Source of the DNA: Prochlorococcus sp. MIT 0604
Lineage (GTDB): Bacteria > Cyanobacteriota > Cyanobacteriia > PCC-6307 > Cyanobiaceae
NCBI RefSeq assembly: GCF_000757845.1
Contig: NZ_CP007753.1
Span: forward strand, 1,426,001 to 1,490,000
Direction of reading: 5' to 3'
Length of the DNA stretch: 64,000 bases
A model generated the notes under the pieces. It was given only the letters and a program-made list of their open reading frames with translations, was not told the origin of the DNA and made no database searches. Positions 32,225-40,406 of the stretch are shown here, piece after piece. Every line of letters starts with the position of its first letter. Position 1 is the first letter of the stretch. The translations under genes were made by a program, and so were the position numbers.

Positions 32225-32848
32225 TTATATACAATATTTTTTGCCTCCTGCTAATACAAAGTTAGGGCAAGAAAGACTATTTTCTATAGGCGAACTTTCA
32301 ACATCAGCAGAAATATTACCTGAAAAATTTGATGCCCAAGGACAAGGATCAGCATACTTTTTGTATATCTTTGCATATCCTTTTGATACCATCAATTTTT
32401 GAATATTTAGTCCATCTTTTGCTAACTCCGCAACTGTTCTTTCGTAACGATCTTTGGTAATCCTTCTTATAGATACCTCCTCACCTGCAACGTAACTATT
32501 TAAAAAATCTCTTGCAGCTTTTGCTGGCTCTAGATCAGCTCTTGGTCCCCTAAGTTCAGGAGTATCTATACATGCAAGTCTAATTTTTTCTCCACTTGTT
32601 GTTTTACAAGTATCTCCGTCGTAACAACTATCTATTACAACTACATCATTATTTATTTTATTTGTTTTTTTAATTATTTTTTTCTTAGATTCTGAAGCAG
32701 GATTATCATGACAATGTCTTTCTCCAGTAGCTTTTTGATTGTGACATCCATCAGACGCTAGTCTCCCGTTATGTGCATCAACTTTGGAATAAACTGATAG
32801 CCCCAAAAAACCAAAGAAAACTATTATTAGGGATTTTAAATTTACCAA
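32225..32848 (-). CDS. Secreted SNase-like nuclease with N-terminal HCH motif domain
   Basis: 207 residues: signal peptide, then a short cysteine/histidine motif (AHNGRLASDGCHNQ, GERHCHD) of the type often fused to SNase domains, a lysine-rich linker, an SNase domain with CYDGDTC, IRLACIDTPE and DRYERTVAEL (catalytic Arg/Asp/Glu/Arg kept), and a C-terminal CPNFVLAGGKKYC tail. About 60% similar by eye to the nuclease at 23958. Export and metal binding are likely. Confidence 0.8.
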   Translation of the reverse strand: MVNLKSLIIVFFGFLGLSVYSKVDAHNGRLASDGCHNQKATGERHCHDNPASESKKKIIKKTNKINNDVVVIDSCYDGDTCKTTSGEKIRLACIDTPELRGPRADLEPAKAARDFLNSYVAGEEVSIRRITKDRYERTVAELAKDGLNIQKLMVSKGYAKIYKKYADPCPWASNFSGNISADVESSPIENSLSCPNFVLAGGKKYCI

Positions 32849-32945
32849 TTGAAAAAAATAATATTATTTACAAGATTAACCTAAAAAATAATTACTTTCC
32901 CAAAGGGAAATTTGGGAGGTTATTTAAAAAATATTAGAGCCAAAT

Positions 32946-33752
32946 TCAGTCACTTTTTTTTGACCTTTTATTTCTGCTATTTTGAATTGCCTCATCGAAA
33001 CCAGATGAAATAAGACCTGCTGCGATTGCTATCACGCTAATTCCAGCTAATGCTGTTATTGCCGTAATTATTCTGCCTAAAGTGCTAATTGGATATGTAT
33101 CTCCATATCCAACAGTTGTAATAGTAATTATTGACCACCACATAGCTTTAGGAATTGTCCCAAAGGCTTCTGGTTGTATTTTACCTTCGGCAAAATAAAG
33201 CAGTGTGGAACTAATGAGAGTAAGAACGCCCGTGTACAATCCTATGATTTTTAATTCTTCTATTCTGCTTAAAATTGCATAAATAATATGTCCGAAAGCA
33301 TTTTGAAATTTACCTACTTTTCCTAATCTGAATATCCTAGCTAATCTAATAATTCTTACCAGGTAAATTTCACTCCCAACTATCCCTAGAAAAATAGGCG
33401 CAATCGCAATTAAATCTATTATTGAACTTGGAGTTATAAGATATCTTAAAATCCCTTTTAAACCTTTACCATATCTCTTACTCAAAGGAGATACGAAACC
33501 TCTTATTAGGTATTCGATTACAAAAATAACACCAATACTATTTTCAAACGTATTAGTTATTTTTTCAGCAATAGAACCAGGAGTAAATTCTGTCCCAATT
33601 ACCACCAAAACAATTGAAAAAATTATTAAGAATGCAAAAAAAGTATTAAACCAAGAACTCGGAAGACTTCCATCTTTTTTTTCACCTACTTGGAGCCAAA
33701 GCTTTTCTCTTATAGATGAAATTTGCATTGTCCAAAAATTATAATGCTCCAA
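32946..33752 (-). CDS. Voltage-gated-type potassium channel
   Basis: 268 residues with six membrane segments. The S4-like segment is arginine-rich (LVRIIRLARIFRLGKVGK, about 131-148), and the pore loop contains the K+ selectivity filter TVGYGD (213-218) followed by TYPIS. This is the Kv layout of a bacterial tetrameric channel with an intracellular N-terminus and short charged tail. It is the last gene before E5. Likely role: membrane potential and K+ flux control. Confidence 0.9.
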   Translation of the reverse strand: MEHYNFWTMQISSIREKLWLQVGEKKDGSLPSSWFNTFFAFLIIFSIVLVVIGTEFTPGSIAEKITNTFENSIGVIFVIEYLIRGFVSPLSKRYGKGLKGILRYLITPSSIIDLIAIAPIFLGIVGSEIYLVRIIRLARIFRLGKVGKFQNAFGHIIYAILSRIEELKIIGLYTGVLTLISSTLLYFAEGKIQPEAFGTIPKAMWWSIITITTVGYGDTYPISTLGRIITAITALAGISVIAIAAGLISSGFDEAIQNSRNKRSKKSD

Positions 33753-33835
33753 TAATTACAAATTAATCCTGATAATTCAAAAATAAGTAAAAACTTTTGA
33801 AGGATAAAAACTTTTTTAAAAAGTGTTTTAAGAAC

Positions 33836-34060
33836 CCCATCCCACTCATCACTTCCCTAATTAGAGACTTTGATGGATAATAAAAATATACATAAAATTC
33901 TGATTCTAGCAAAATTCTAGCAGATAAATTCCTCTAAATCGCTTGATATGACTGAAGAAAATTTTTGGCTAATGAAAAAGGAGCTGGATGCATTTTGCTT
34001 GTCATAGCAAGAGTTTTATTTTTTACAAAAAATTCCATTCGAACCTCATTCGAACTTTCT
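33836..34060 (+). repeat. E element, copy E5
   Basis: Left block CCACTCATCACTTCCCTAAT; left variable site ATTCTAGCAAA-ATTCTAGCA; core ATG 33948 with frame MTEENFWLMKKELDAFCLS then TAG; right block diverged; right variable site CATTCGAACCT-CATTCGAACTT. This right site differs from those of the other copies. Confidence 0.88.
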
Positions 34061-34154
34061 AGTGATTGAAAGTCAACCTAATATGGCTATTAGTCATTAC
34101 TAGATAAATATCTAACTTCAAAGTCAATAAAGTATGGATTTAAAGAGAACTGTC

Positions 34155-34772
34155 CTAAATATCTAGATCACTAATCAACTCAGCTCCTTTTGCGCGGATA
34201 ATTTGCTCTGAAGGAAAATTACTATTCGAACAAGAACATTTTCCTTTTTCTGAATTGTTAATCCAATTAATTATTCCAGTTCTTAGAGGAGAAGGACAAA
34301 TTCGACTATCCTTAAGAGAATTCATTTCATCACAATCAAGTGAATCTCCATGATCGATAAACAGAATCTCTTTTAATCTAAGTGAACATTTTTCATTCCA
34401 TTTATCAAAGCAATTCAAATGACTAATTAGGTCATTACATGCATCTTTAGTTGAATTATATTTTTTTCTCTTAACTTCTTTTTGGAAAATAGCTTTAACA
34501 AAATCATTAAAGTTAGCTGCTTCTTGAGGCGTAAAATCAGGAAACTTTTTCTTTTGTTTTATAGCTAAACCAATATTTTCTTCAATCAACTTCAATCTAT
34601 TTTCATGATTACTTAATCTTATTTCTACATCATCTGAAGCATCGTTATTTAGATGTTTTTTGAAAAAATCATTTACATACTCAACTAAAGATTTACCTTC
34701 CTTTCTTGCACTAGTTTTTATTTCTTTTAAAAGATTTGGATCAATATTAATATTGAGTTGAGTCCTTTTCAT
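34155..34772 (-). CDS. Ribbon-helix-helix protein with C-terminal cysteine-rich region
   Basis: 205 residues. The N-terminus MKRTQLNINIDPNLLKEIKT followed by ARKEGKSLVEYVNDFF is a ribbon-helix-helix DNA-binding domain of the CopG/Arc type. The rest is helical with several cysteines near residues 105-190 (including CSCSN). I start at ATG 34772 since the ribbon begins there, though ATG 34802 is in frame. It lies in the E array, so it is a candidate binder of the 11-bp direct repeats; that is speculation. Confidence 0.68.
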   Translation of the reverse strand: MKRTQLNINIDPNLLKEIKTSARKEGKSLVEYVNDFFKKHLNNDASDDVEIRLSNHENRLKLIEENIGLAIKQKKKFPDFTPQEAANFNDFVKAIFQKEVKRKKYNSTKDACNDLISHLNCFDKWNEKCSLRLKEILFIDHGDSLDCDEMNSLKDSRICPSPLRTGIINWINNSEKGKCSCSNSNFPSEQIIRAKGAELISDLDI

Positions 34773-34902
34773 CGAAAAATCAACTAAAAAATAACTAATC
34801 AATCATATAATAACCAAATTATCCATTATTAAAGACTGTCAAAATATAATCATTTTTACACTTACAAACTTGTCAAAATATTCAGAATATTTTCTTCTTG
34901 TT

Positions 34903-36057
34903 TTAGAATTTAAAGCTAGTTTTCACTATCGCTCCTGTTACATCATCAGCTCCATCCTTCTGCACTGAAAAGATTGCGGGAGTTATTGAAATACTGTCAT
35001 TGATTTGCATCTTGTAAAAAGTCTCCCATGCTAAGGGTTCATCATAACCATCATCATCCCTGTGAGTTTCCGCTGTTCCAATAGCAAATCCTAGGTTATT
35101 TCCTTCCTTAATTACATCGTTCCAAAGAATACCAATTGTCCATGTATTACCATCCTCAACAGAATTCGAAGCTGTATCAGGATTATCATCATTATCTGGA
35201 TTCTTCCATCCAAAACCAGCAGTTATTGAAGAAGGGAAAATATCTGTTTGATTTAAAAAATTATAAGTCCCATGAATTCCATAGGATGAATAATCATTAG
35301 CATCAGAACTATTATCGGTATTGCCACCATCCGCGTAAGTATAAGCAAAGACAATCGAATATGAGTCATCCACCAATCCAAGCTGAGAAGTAATAATATC
35401 ACTTCCTTCTTTAGTTAAAATTCCTTTATTAGAGGCAGCATTTTCTGAAAGAAGTACAGTGCTTGCTATGAATTTATCTTTAGAATAGGTAACACCTGCT
35501 CCCGCTCCCATTTTTTTTGAATAGGTGTCATTAGCACCCGTCTGATTTAAAACAAATAAAGTACCTTCACCATCTGGATAAGAAGTAGGCTTAACACCAA
35601 GTAAATCATCTTGACGAAGTTTAGGACCCAAAGTAACTGTGAAACTATCACTTACAGGAAACTTATAAAAAAGCTTATGAACTTCAAGATTATCACTACT
35701 ATTAAATGCTGTATCTAGCCTAGAAGCTCCCATCATTCCAAAAGGAGCCATCATATTAAAATTTCCAGCACGAATAGCAGTCATCAACATGTCTTCTCCT
35801 GTAAAGCTAGTCATACCCATTAATTTTAAATCGTAATTAAAAGTCACAGCCTCTTTCCCTGTCACACCATCAACACCTCCCAAAACAAACGTACTCTTTC
35901 CCATAAACATTGTTGATGGAAACGAATCAGTCATATTCATATGCGAATCATCATGCATATGATGATCATGATGATTCATTCCTCCTGCATGAATAGCAAT
36001 AGGCATAATTGTTCCAACCAAAGCAGGTGCAAATAATTTCTGAGGAGAAAGCTTCAT
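34903..36057 (-). CDS. Outer-membrane porin-like protein with His/Met-rich N-terminus
   Basis: 384 residues. A signal peptide is followed by a metal-ligand-rich segment (GGMNHHDHHMHDDSHMNM) and then a beta-barrel with alternating aromatic strands ending in VKTSFKF, a terminal aromatic as expected for barrel insertion. It resembles the cyanobacterial OprB-like porins but lacks the SLH domain. A metal-uptake or metal-sensing role fits the His/Met tract and the His-rich gene transcribed divergently. Confidence 0.72.
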   Translation of the reverse strand: MKLSPQKLFAPALVGTIMPIAIHAGGMNHHDHHMHDDSHMNMTDSFPSTMFMGKSTFVLGGVDGVTGKEAVTFNYDLKLMGMTSFTGEDMLMTAIRAGNFNMMAPFGMMGASRLDTAFNSSDNLEVHKLFYKFPVSDSFTVTLGPKLRQDDLLGVKPTSYPDGEGTLFVLNQTGANDTYSKKMGAGAGVTYSKDKFIASTVLLSENAASNKGILTKEGSDIITSQLGLVDDSYSIVFAYTYADGGNTDNSSDANDYSSYGIHGTYNFLNQTDIFPSSITAGFGWKNPDNDDNPDTASNSVEDGNTWTIGILWNDVIKEGNNLGFAIGTAETHRDDDGYDEPLAWETFYKMQINDSISITPAIFSVQKDGADDVTGAIVKTSFKF

Positions 36058-36130
36058 TAAAATAATTCCTAAAGTATCTAGATTAACTAGTAATTACATA
36101 TTAAGATTGGTATAAATTCTTACAATCCCT

Positions 36131-36391
36131 TTGAAACAAACATTAATCCTTGCTCCATTTTTCTTAATAACTTTCCTATTTAGTCTTGGCTGCACTTCAA
36201 AAGTTGAAGAAACAAAAACCCCTGCACTTTTTGAAACCAGAAAAGAGGCTGAAAAAGCTGCTAAAAGTTTTAATTGCACTGGAGCTCATAGAATGGGGAA
36301 TAAGTGGATGCCTTGCGCAACTCATGAATCTCATGAAAGTTCTCATGACAAGCACAAAAAGGATCACAATCACCACCATCATCATCATTAA
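36131..36391 (+). CDS. Lipoprotein with DUF3721 domain and His-rich tail
   Basis: 86 residues. TTG 36131 is followed by a lipoprotein signal peptide with lipobox LGCTS. The middle has the DUF3721 pattern CTGAHRMGNKWMPC. It ends in a HHHHHH run. Divergent from the His-rich porin gene with 73 bases between them, so shared regulation is likely. Probably binds divalent metal in the periplasm. Confidence 0.75.
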   Translation: MKQTLILAPFFLITFLFSLGCTSKVEETKTPALFETRKEAEKAAKSFNCTGAHRMGNKWMPCATHESHESSHDKHKKDHNHHHHHH

Positions 36392-36398
36392 TTCTTAA

Positions 36399-36842
36399 AT
36401 GAAGGATTCAGAAAATACCAATCAAAATAAAAATGATGCTCCTGCACATTGCGGCAGTAAGCCAAAAAAGATTGCAATTGGAATAGCTCCTCTTGGATAT
36501 ATATCAATTGGAATAGTCCCCATGGGCATTGTCACCATTGGAATTGTGCCAATGGGAGTAGTTTCTCTTGGTGTAGTTGCAATGGGGGTAATAAATGCCT
36601 CGATAGTTGGAATGGGGGTTTTCTCTGCTGGAATCACCACTATGGGATTAAAAGTTTGGACTCCCATAGGACCTAACATTGAACAAAGCATTAAACAAAA
36701 TAATTCTTCAGATTCAATGAATATTTATGCATATCCGACAAAAGCCAAAGCTATTGAAGAAGCCAAAAAACTTGGATGCAAAGGAATTCATAAAATGGGT
36801 GATTTATGGATGCCATGTGCAACTCATGGGTTAGGGAAATAA
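36399..36842 (+). CDS. Glycine-rich repeat protein with C-terminal DUF3721 domain
   Basis: 147 residues: a Cys/Lys N-terminus, then a run of about ten short hydrophobic repeats of the form GIVPMGxV (residues 30-85) that probably form membrane helices or a compact beta structure, then a DUF3721 domain ending GCKGIHKMGDLWMPC. It starts seven bases after the lipoprotein gene. The repeats resemble other Prochlorococcus DUF3721 proteins; function unknown. Confidence 0.65.
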   Translation: MKDSENTNQNKNDAPAHCGSKPKKIAIGIAPLGYISIGIVPMGIVTIGIVPMGVVSLGVVAMGVINASIVGMGVFSAGITTMGLKVWTPIGPNIEQSIKQNNSSDSMNIYAYPTKAKAIEEAKKLGCKGIHKMGDLWMPCATHGLGK

Positions 36843-37069
36843 GTCCATAATGACCTTCTCTTTCCTAAATAGAAACTTTGCATGATAATAAATATATAAA
36901 AGCGAATAATATGAAAATACATTCACGATTCGTTCACGATTTGCAATTTACTCCAAATCCCTTGATATGACTGAAGAAAATTTTTGGCTAATGAAGAGTG
37001 AGCGCGACTAGCTATTACTGGGATCTCAAGGAATCGTAATTTTTTATTCAAACTTTATTCAAACTTTTA
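36842..37069 (+). repeat. E element, copy E6
   Basis: Left block TCTTTCCTAAATAGAAACTT; left variable site ATTCACGATTC-GTTCACGATTT; core ATG 36967 with frame MTEENFWLMKSERD then TAG; right block GCTATTACTGGGATC and AAGGAATCG, then TTATTCAAACT-TTATTCAAACT. Confidence 0.9.
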
Positions 37070-37204
37070 AAAGAAATTTAAAAATAAATAAGGTGCAAGA
37101 TGTATTTACAATTGCCACTCTCAATTTATACTTTCATATGATTTATATAAGTCAGTTAATTATTTGAGTCTGTTATATAGTTTCATTAATTACGAACAAA
37201 ATTT

Positions 37205-37330
37205 ATGGATAACTTTAGTTACTACGATTATTTAAATTCAATATCATTACATCCACCTGTAATGATAATGACTACATTAGTATTCTTTTACATAAGAAGA
37301 AAATTTTTATTCGCTGGTAAAAAATATTAG
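37205..37330 (+). CDS. Tiny membrane protein (41 aa)
   Basis: Starts MDNFSYYDYLNSISLHPPVM, one short membrane helix (MIMTTLVFFYI) and a basic tail. It lies in a gap between E6 and the leftward gene. Confidence 0.45.
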   Translation: MDNFSYYDYLNSISLHPPVMIMTTLVFFYIRRKFLFAGKKY

Positions 37331-37418
37331 TAATCTATTTAATATTTATATTTTTGAATGAGTCAAAAATTAAATAAACAAAGCAAGTAATAAAAACAAT
37401 TAAATATATAGATTCCAT

Positions 37419-37787
37419 TTAACTTACCTTTGTTATTGAACTGCTTAATCCATAAGTGAGAAAAATAAAACTAGCAAAAGAAACTCCAATCATTACTGTT
37501 GTATAGAGTTTATTAAGTTTGAAATCATTACTTGGGGATGAAAAGTCTGCTATAACTAAACTTTTCATTGAATACTTATCTCTATTTCTGAAATTATTGC
37601 TCTTCACTAGATTACCTAAGATGGGGTTCTCCGAAAAACTAATTTCTTCATTAATTACTGAATTTAAACCTTTATCTTCATTGAAGAATCTTGGAAACAT
37701 GTATGCATGCCATAAAGCTATTATTGCCACCCAAAAAACTACACTAACTCCTGCAAATCCAAAAAGTAAGAATTTAAAAGTCTCCAT
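37419..37787 (-). CDS. Two-helix membrane protein (122 aa)
   Basis: Helices near 3-29 (FLLFGFAGVSVVFWVAIIAL) and 95-115 (TVMIGVSFASFIFLTYGL) flank a polar middle with many serines and asparagines. I do not recognise the family. Confidence 0.55.
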   Translation of the reverse strand: METFKFLLFGFAGVSVVFWVAIIALWHAYMFPRFFNEDKGLNSVINEEISFSENPILGNLVKSNNFRNRDKYSMKSLVIADFSSPSNDFKLNKLYTTVMIGVSFASFIFLTYGLSSSITKVS

Positions 37788-38007
37788 ATTTTTTTTTATA
37801 ATTAACTAAAAATCTACATCACAAAAAATATCCAAATCTCTAAATTCAAAAAATATACTTTACTTAAATAAATTAATCATTTCCTGATGTTACTAATGAT
37901 TAGAATCAGTGTTTTTAAGAGCTTTTGTTTAAATATAAGTTAATGATTTAATAATTCATTTAAGTTTAAGAGACAAAATAATAATCAAATTTATAATCAC
38001 TACACAA

Positions 38008-38304
38008 ATGGACTTAAGAGTTTTATTCGTAATTGCACCAATAATATTTGCATGGATTTTTACATTATTTTGGTTAGAGAAATGGGATGTATTTAGATTG
38101 ACACCATTAGGTTTACCCAAAAGAGGAGTAGCTCCTTTTAAAAACTATCAAGTTTGGGAAGATTCAGCGGTTGTTCCTAACACAGGAAGACCATCAGTAG
38201 GATATCCAGTTTTTACAGTCAGAACTGCGGCTGTTAATGCCCTGGGGATTCCAACGGTTTTCTTCTTGGGTGCAATTTTGGCGATGCAGTTTAAATCTTA
38301 TTAA
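38008..38304 (+). CDS. PsbF-like (cytochrome b559 beta) protein with N-terminal PsbY-like helix, haem His replaced
   Basis: 98 residues. The N-terminus [20 protein letters not shown] resembles the PsbY helix. The C-terminal segment (66-95) closely follows Psb[17 protein letters not shown] then [15 protein letters not shown]. In PsbF the haem-ligand histidine sits in AVH; here the residue is Asn77. So the protein cannot bind the b559 haem as PsbF does. A spare or regulatory PsbF-like subunit of photosystem II is one possibility. Another tiny gene with the same N-terminus follows. Confidence 0.7.
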   Translation: MDLRVLFVIAPIIFAWIFTLFWLEKWDVFRLTPLGLPKRGVAPFKNYQVWEDSAVVPNTGRPSVGYPVFTVRTAAVNALGIPTVFFLGAILAMQFKSY

Positions 38305-38317
38305 TTTGGAAATTTAA

Positions 38318-38503
38318 ATGGATATAAGATTTTTAATTGTTGGATCACCTTTTATAATCGCATTTTTTTATACATTATTTTGGCTAAAAAGATGGGGTGC
38401 TTTTAATTCTCCAGATAATAATTTGCAAAAAAAAATGACTCTTAAAAATGAATCAATAGAACAAAGTTATTTTTTAGAAAATATCTTTTTAACAAAAAAT
38501 TAA
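38318..38503 (+). CDS. Small membrane protein with PsbY-like helix (61 aa)
   Basis: Starts MDIRFLIVGSPFIIAFFYTL and continues FWLKRWGAF, the same pattern as the first 28 residues of the preceding gene (M-D-[LI]-R ... TLFWL-x-x-W). The rest is a polar tail with no PsbF part. It probably arose by tandem duplication of the N-terminal half. Confidence 0.55.
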   Translation: MDIRFLIVGSPFIIAFFYTLFWLKRWGAFNSPDNNLQKKMTLKNESIEQSYFLENIFLTKN

Positions 38504-38538
38504 TCCAATTTTTTTTTGCTCTTAATTAAAACCTTGTC

Positions 38539-38637
38539 ATGATTCCAATAGAACAGTATTTATTTTTTGCAGTTTCTCTTTATGCTTTTTTTCATCTTTC
38601 AATGAATTTAGTTAGCGCATTAATTGCATTATGCTAA
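38539..38637 (+). CDS. Tiny membrane protein (32 aa)
   Basis: Starts MIPIEQYLFFAVSLYAFFHL, then SMNLVSALIALC; one membrane helix. It follows the two PsbY/PsbF-like genes and may belong to the same set of small membrane subunits. Confidence 0.45.
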   Translation: MIPIEQYLFFAVSLYAFFHLSMNLVSALIALC

Positions 38638-38720
38638 GTAATTATTTAATAAAATATTAGACACTTATTTGTATAAAATTAGTCTTCCTTTATTTGATCC
38701 CTCATTATATAAATTTATTA

Positions 38721-38830
38721 GTAGATATTAGGGCAATCTACTATCCGCTAGCTTTGATCAATGCGGTTTAAAATGAGAACCTCCCTTTGACCTCATTTTC
38801 TTTTTCGCAATCTTAGAAAATGAGGTTTAA
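38721..38830 (+). ncRNA. Candidate small RNA 1 with alternative hairpins
   Basis: A TATATAAA box stands just upstream. The candidate RNA folds into GTAGAT/ATCTAC (38721-38741), CCGC/GCGG (38745-38766) and a terminal element where AAAATGAG (38770-38777) and AGAAAATGAGG (38815-38825) compete for pairing with CCTCATTTTCT (38791-38801). The architecture matches the candidate at 38959, although the sequence differs. Confidence 0.55.
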
Positions 38831-38958
38831 ATAATTTTTAAAGAAGCTCAAATATTAAACTAAATTCCCTTTTTAAAAAACTTTAATTATTAAAATATTA
38901 TTCATGCTTATGTATATTATTTACTTTTAAAAAAAGAGTTTTTTATATATAAATAATA

Positions 38959-39073
38959 TGTAGATATTTGGCGAATCTGCAACGGTATAAAATTCCGTCT
39001 TTATGAACCTAGCCAAAGAAAATATTCTTAACTACGTTTTAGTTATTTTAGTAGTTAGGAATATTTTTAATCA
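38959..39073 (+). ncRNA. Candidate small RNA 2, architectural sibling of RNA 1
   Basis: TATATAAA box, then TGTAGAT/ATCTGCA (38959-38981, one G-U pair), ACGG/CCGT (38982-38998) and a 17-bp terminator-like stem AAAATATTCTTAACTAC/GTAGTTAGGAATATTTT (39019-39067) with T-rich end. First-hairpin sequences share GTAGATATT and AATCT with RNA 1. Confidence 0.58.
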
Positions 39074-39113
39074 AGATTTAAATCAATAGAATATTGACCC
39101 ATTAGGAATTTTA

Positions 39114-39527
39114 ATGACAAGTAACTCAAGCAAAGAAAAGACTTTAGAAAATATTTATAAGGATTTAGAATCTGGAATGCCAGAGAATAAATCGATCAAA
39201 AATTACACTCTACCTAACGCAAGACAGTGGTTAGGAGGTAGATTTTTCGCTGTTTGGGTTTTGCCTATTTTTTTTATAAATAAAATTACAAAGTTCTCTG
39301 CATCATCCGCTTTTATAAAACCTTATTCACCATCAAAAACAGGTCCTTCTTATAAACACCCAGAAACTCTATATACTGCTTTAAAAAATGTTTTTAAAGG
39401 TAATGATCATTTAAGATTTTTCGATCATAGATTTATAGGTATCTGGGTGTTACCAATAGCCTTAACTGGAATTGTCTTTGAAATCCTATTAATAGCTCCT
39501 ACTAATAACACCTCTCCCTTTAATTAA
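39114..39527 (+). CDS. Hypothetical protein with two hydrophobic segments (137 aa)
   Basis: A charged N-terminus, the segment RFFAVWVLPIFFINKI, then a loop, and RFIGIWVLPIALTGIVFEIL near the C-terminus. The two hydrophobic parts share a [FI]-W-V-L-P-I core, so the protein may be an internal duplication. Membrane-associated; family unknown. Confidence 0.55.
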   Translation: MTSNSSKEKTLENIYKDLESGMPENKSIKNYTLPNARQWLGGRFFAVWVLPIFFINKITKFSASSAFIKPYSPSKTGPSYKHPETLYTALKNVFKGNDHLRFFDHRFIGIWVLPIALTGIVFEILLIAPTNNTSPFN

Positions 39528-39680
39528 AAAACAAGAAGTTAAAAAAAATATAACCTCCTTAAAAACGACTACTATGAATGAGATTAACTACTTGAGATAA
39601 GGAAGGGAAAAGAAGGAAGCCTCAGAAAAGAAGACCGCTATAGACCTTCAGAGAACCCTTAAAGCGGAGTCATTAAATAA

Positions 39681-39902
39681 CCCCATACCACCCATACCAT
39701 AACTTCCCTAATTAGAGACTTTGATGGATAATGAATTTATACCCTAAAAAGTTTGAATAAACCTTGTTTCAAGCTTTAAAATTCGCTGAGATCCCTTGAT
39801 ATGACTGAAGAAAATTTTTGGCTAATGAAAAGTGAGCGGGACTAGCTATCACTGGGATCTCAAGGGATCGTAATTTTTTATCCAAACTTTATCCAAACTT
39901 TT
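39681..39902 (+). repeat. E element, copy E7
   Basis: Left block CCACCCATACCATAACTTCC; left variable part contains GTTTGAATAA; core ATG 39801 with frame MTEENFWLMKSERD then TAG; right block GGGATCTCAAGG, then TTATCCAAACT-TTATCCAAACT. R3 follows within four bases. The 150 bases before it are purine-rich and gene-free, with a CCGCT/AGCGG-type stem. Confidence 0.9.
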
Positions 39903-39905
39903 ATC

Positions 39906-39948
39906 GATTGACAGTCGATCTAAAATAAGGAGCAATTAGATCCTTTTC
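39906..39948 (+). repeat. R element, copy R3, with a different hairpin
   Basis: The GATTGACAGTCGATCTAAA core is identical to R1, but the following stem is AAGGA (39927-39931) with TCCTT (39941-39945) and a T-run. The stem sequence changed while the fold was kept. The next gene starts at 39955. Confidence 0.75.
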
Positions 39949-39954
39949 GTATCT

Positions 39955-40398
39955 ATGGATATGCAAGTTTATCAAGATTTATTAGATATGGAAAACCAAT
40001 CTATTTTAGAAAATCCAAACGATATTGCTTCATACAAAAGAAGAGCAGCTCTTAATAGAACATTTGATCCATTAAGTGCTATTTCTGATCTAACAAAAGT
40101 TTTAGAAATAGATCCATCTCAGACTGATCTTTACTTGCAACTAGGAGCAATTAAAAAAAATATAGGGAATATTGAAGATGCTTTTAAAGATATAAATAAA
40201 TTTTTAGAGATTTTCCCAGATAGTATTGTTGGCTTAGCAAATCTGGGATGGTTATATTTACTAATTGATAAAAGTACTTCTGCAATAGAAACTTTTAAAA
40301 AATGTTGTAGTTTTGAAGCTAAAAATAATATTGAACGTGAGCATCAACTTGAAGTATTGGAATTTTTAAATGAAATGTCAAAGAAAGATGAAAAATAA
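39955..40398 (+). CDS. TPR-repeat protein (147 aa)
   Basis: About three to four TPR-like units: DIASYKRRAALNRTFDPLSA, ISDLTKVLEIDPSQTDLYLQ, NIEDAFKDINKFLEIFPDSI, then LANLGWLYLLIDKSTSAIET. Soluble helical repeat scaffold with no other domain. R3 is its leader. The HNH gene starts nine bases after it. Confidence 0.75.
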   Translation: MDMQVYQDLLDMENQSILENPNDIASYKRRAALNRTFDPLSAISDLTKVLEIDPSQTDLYLQLGAIKKNIGNIEDAFKDINKFLEIFPDSIVGLANLGWLYLLIDKSTSAIETFKKCCSFEAKNNIEREHQLEVLEFLNEMSKKDEK

Positions 40399-40406
40399 TT
40401 AGAGTA

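Noticed and set aside
36094-36691. Frames opposite the DUF3721 genes
   Set aside because: Shadow frames of low-complexity His and GIVPMG repeats.
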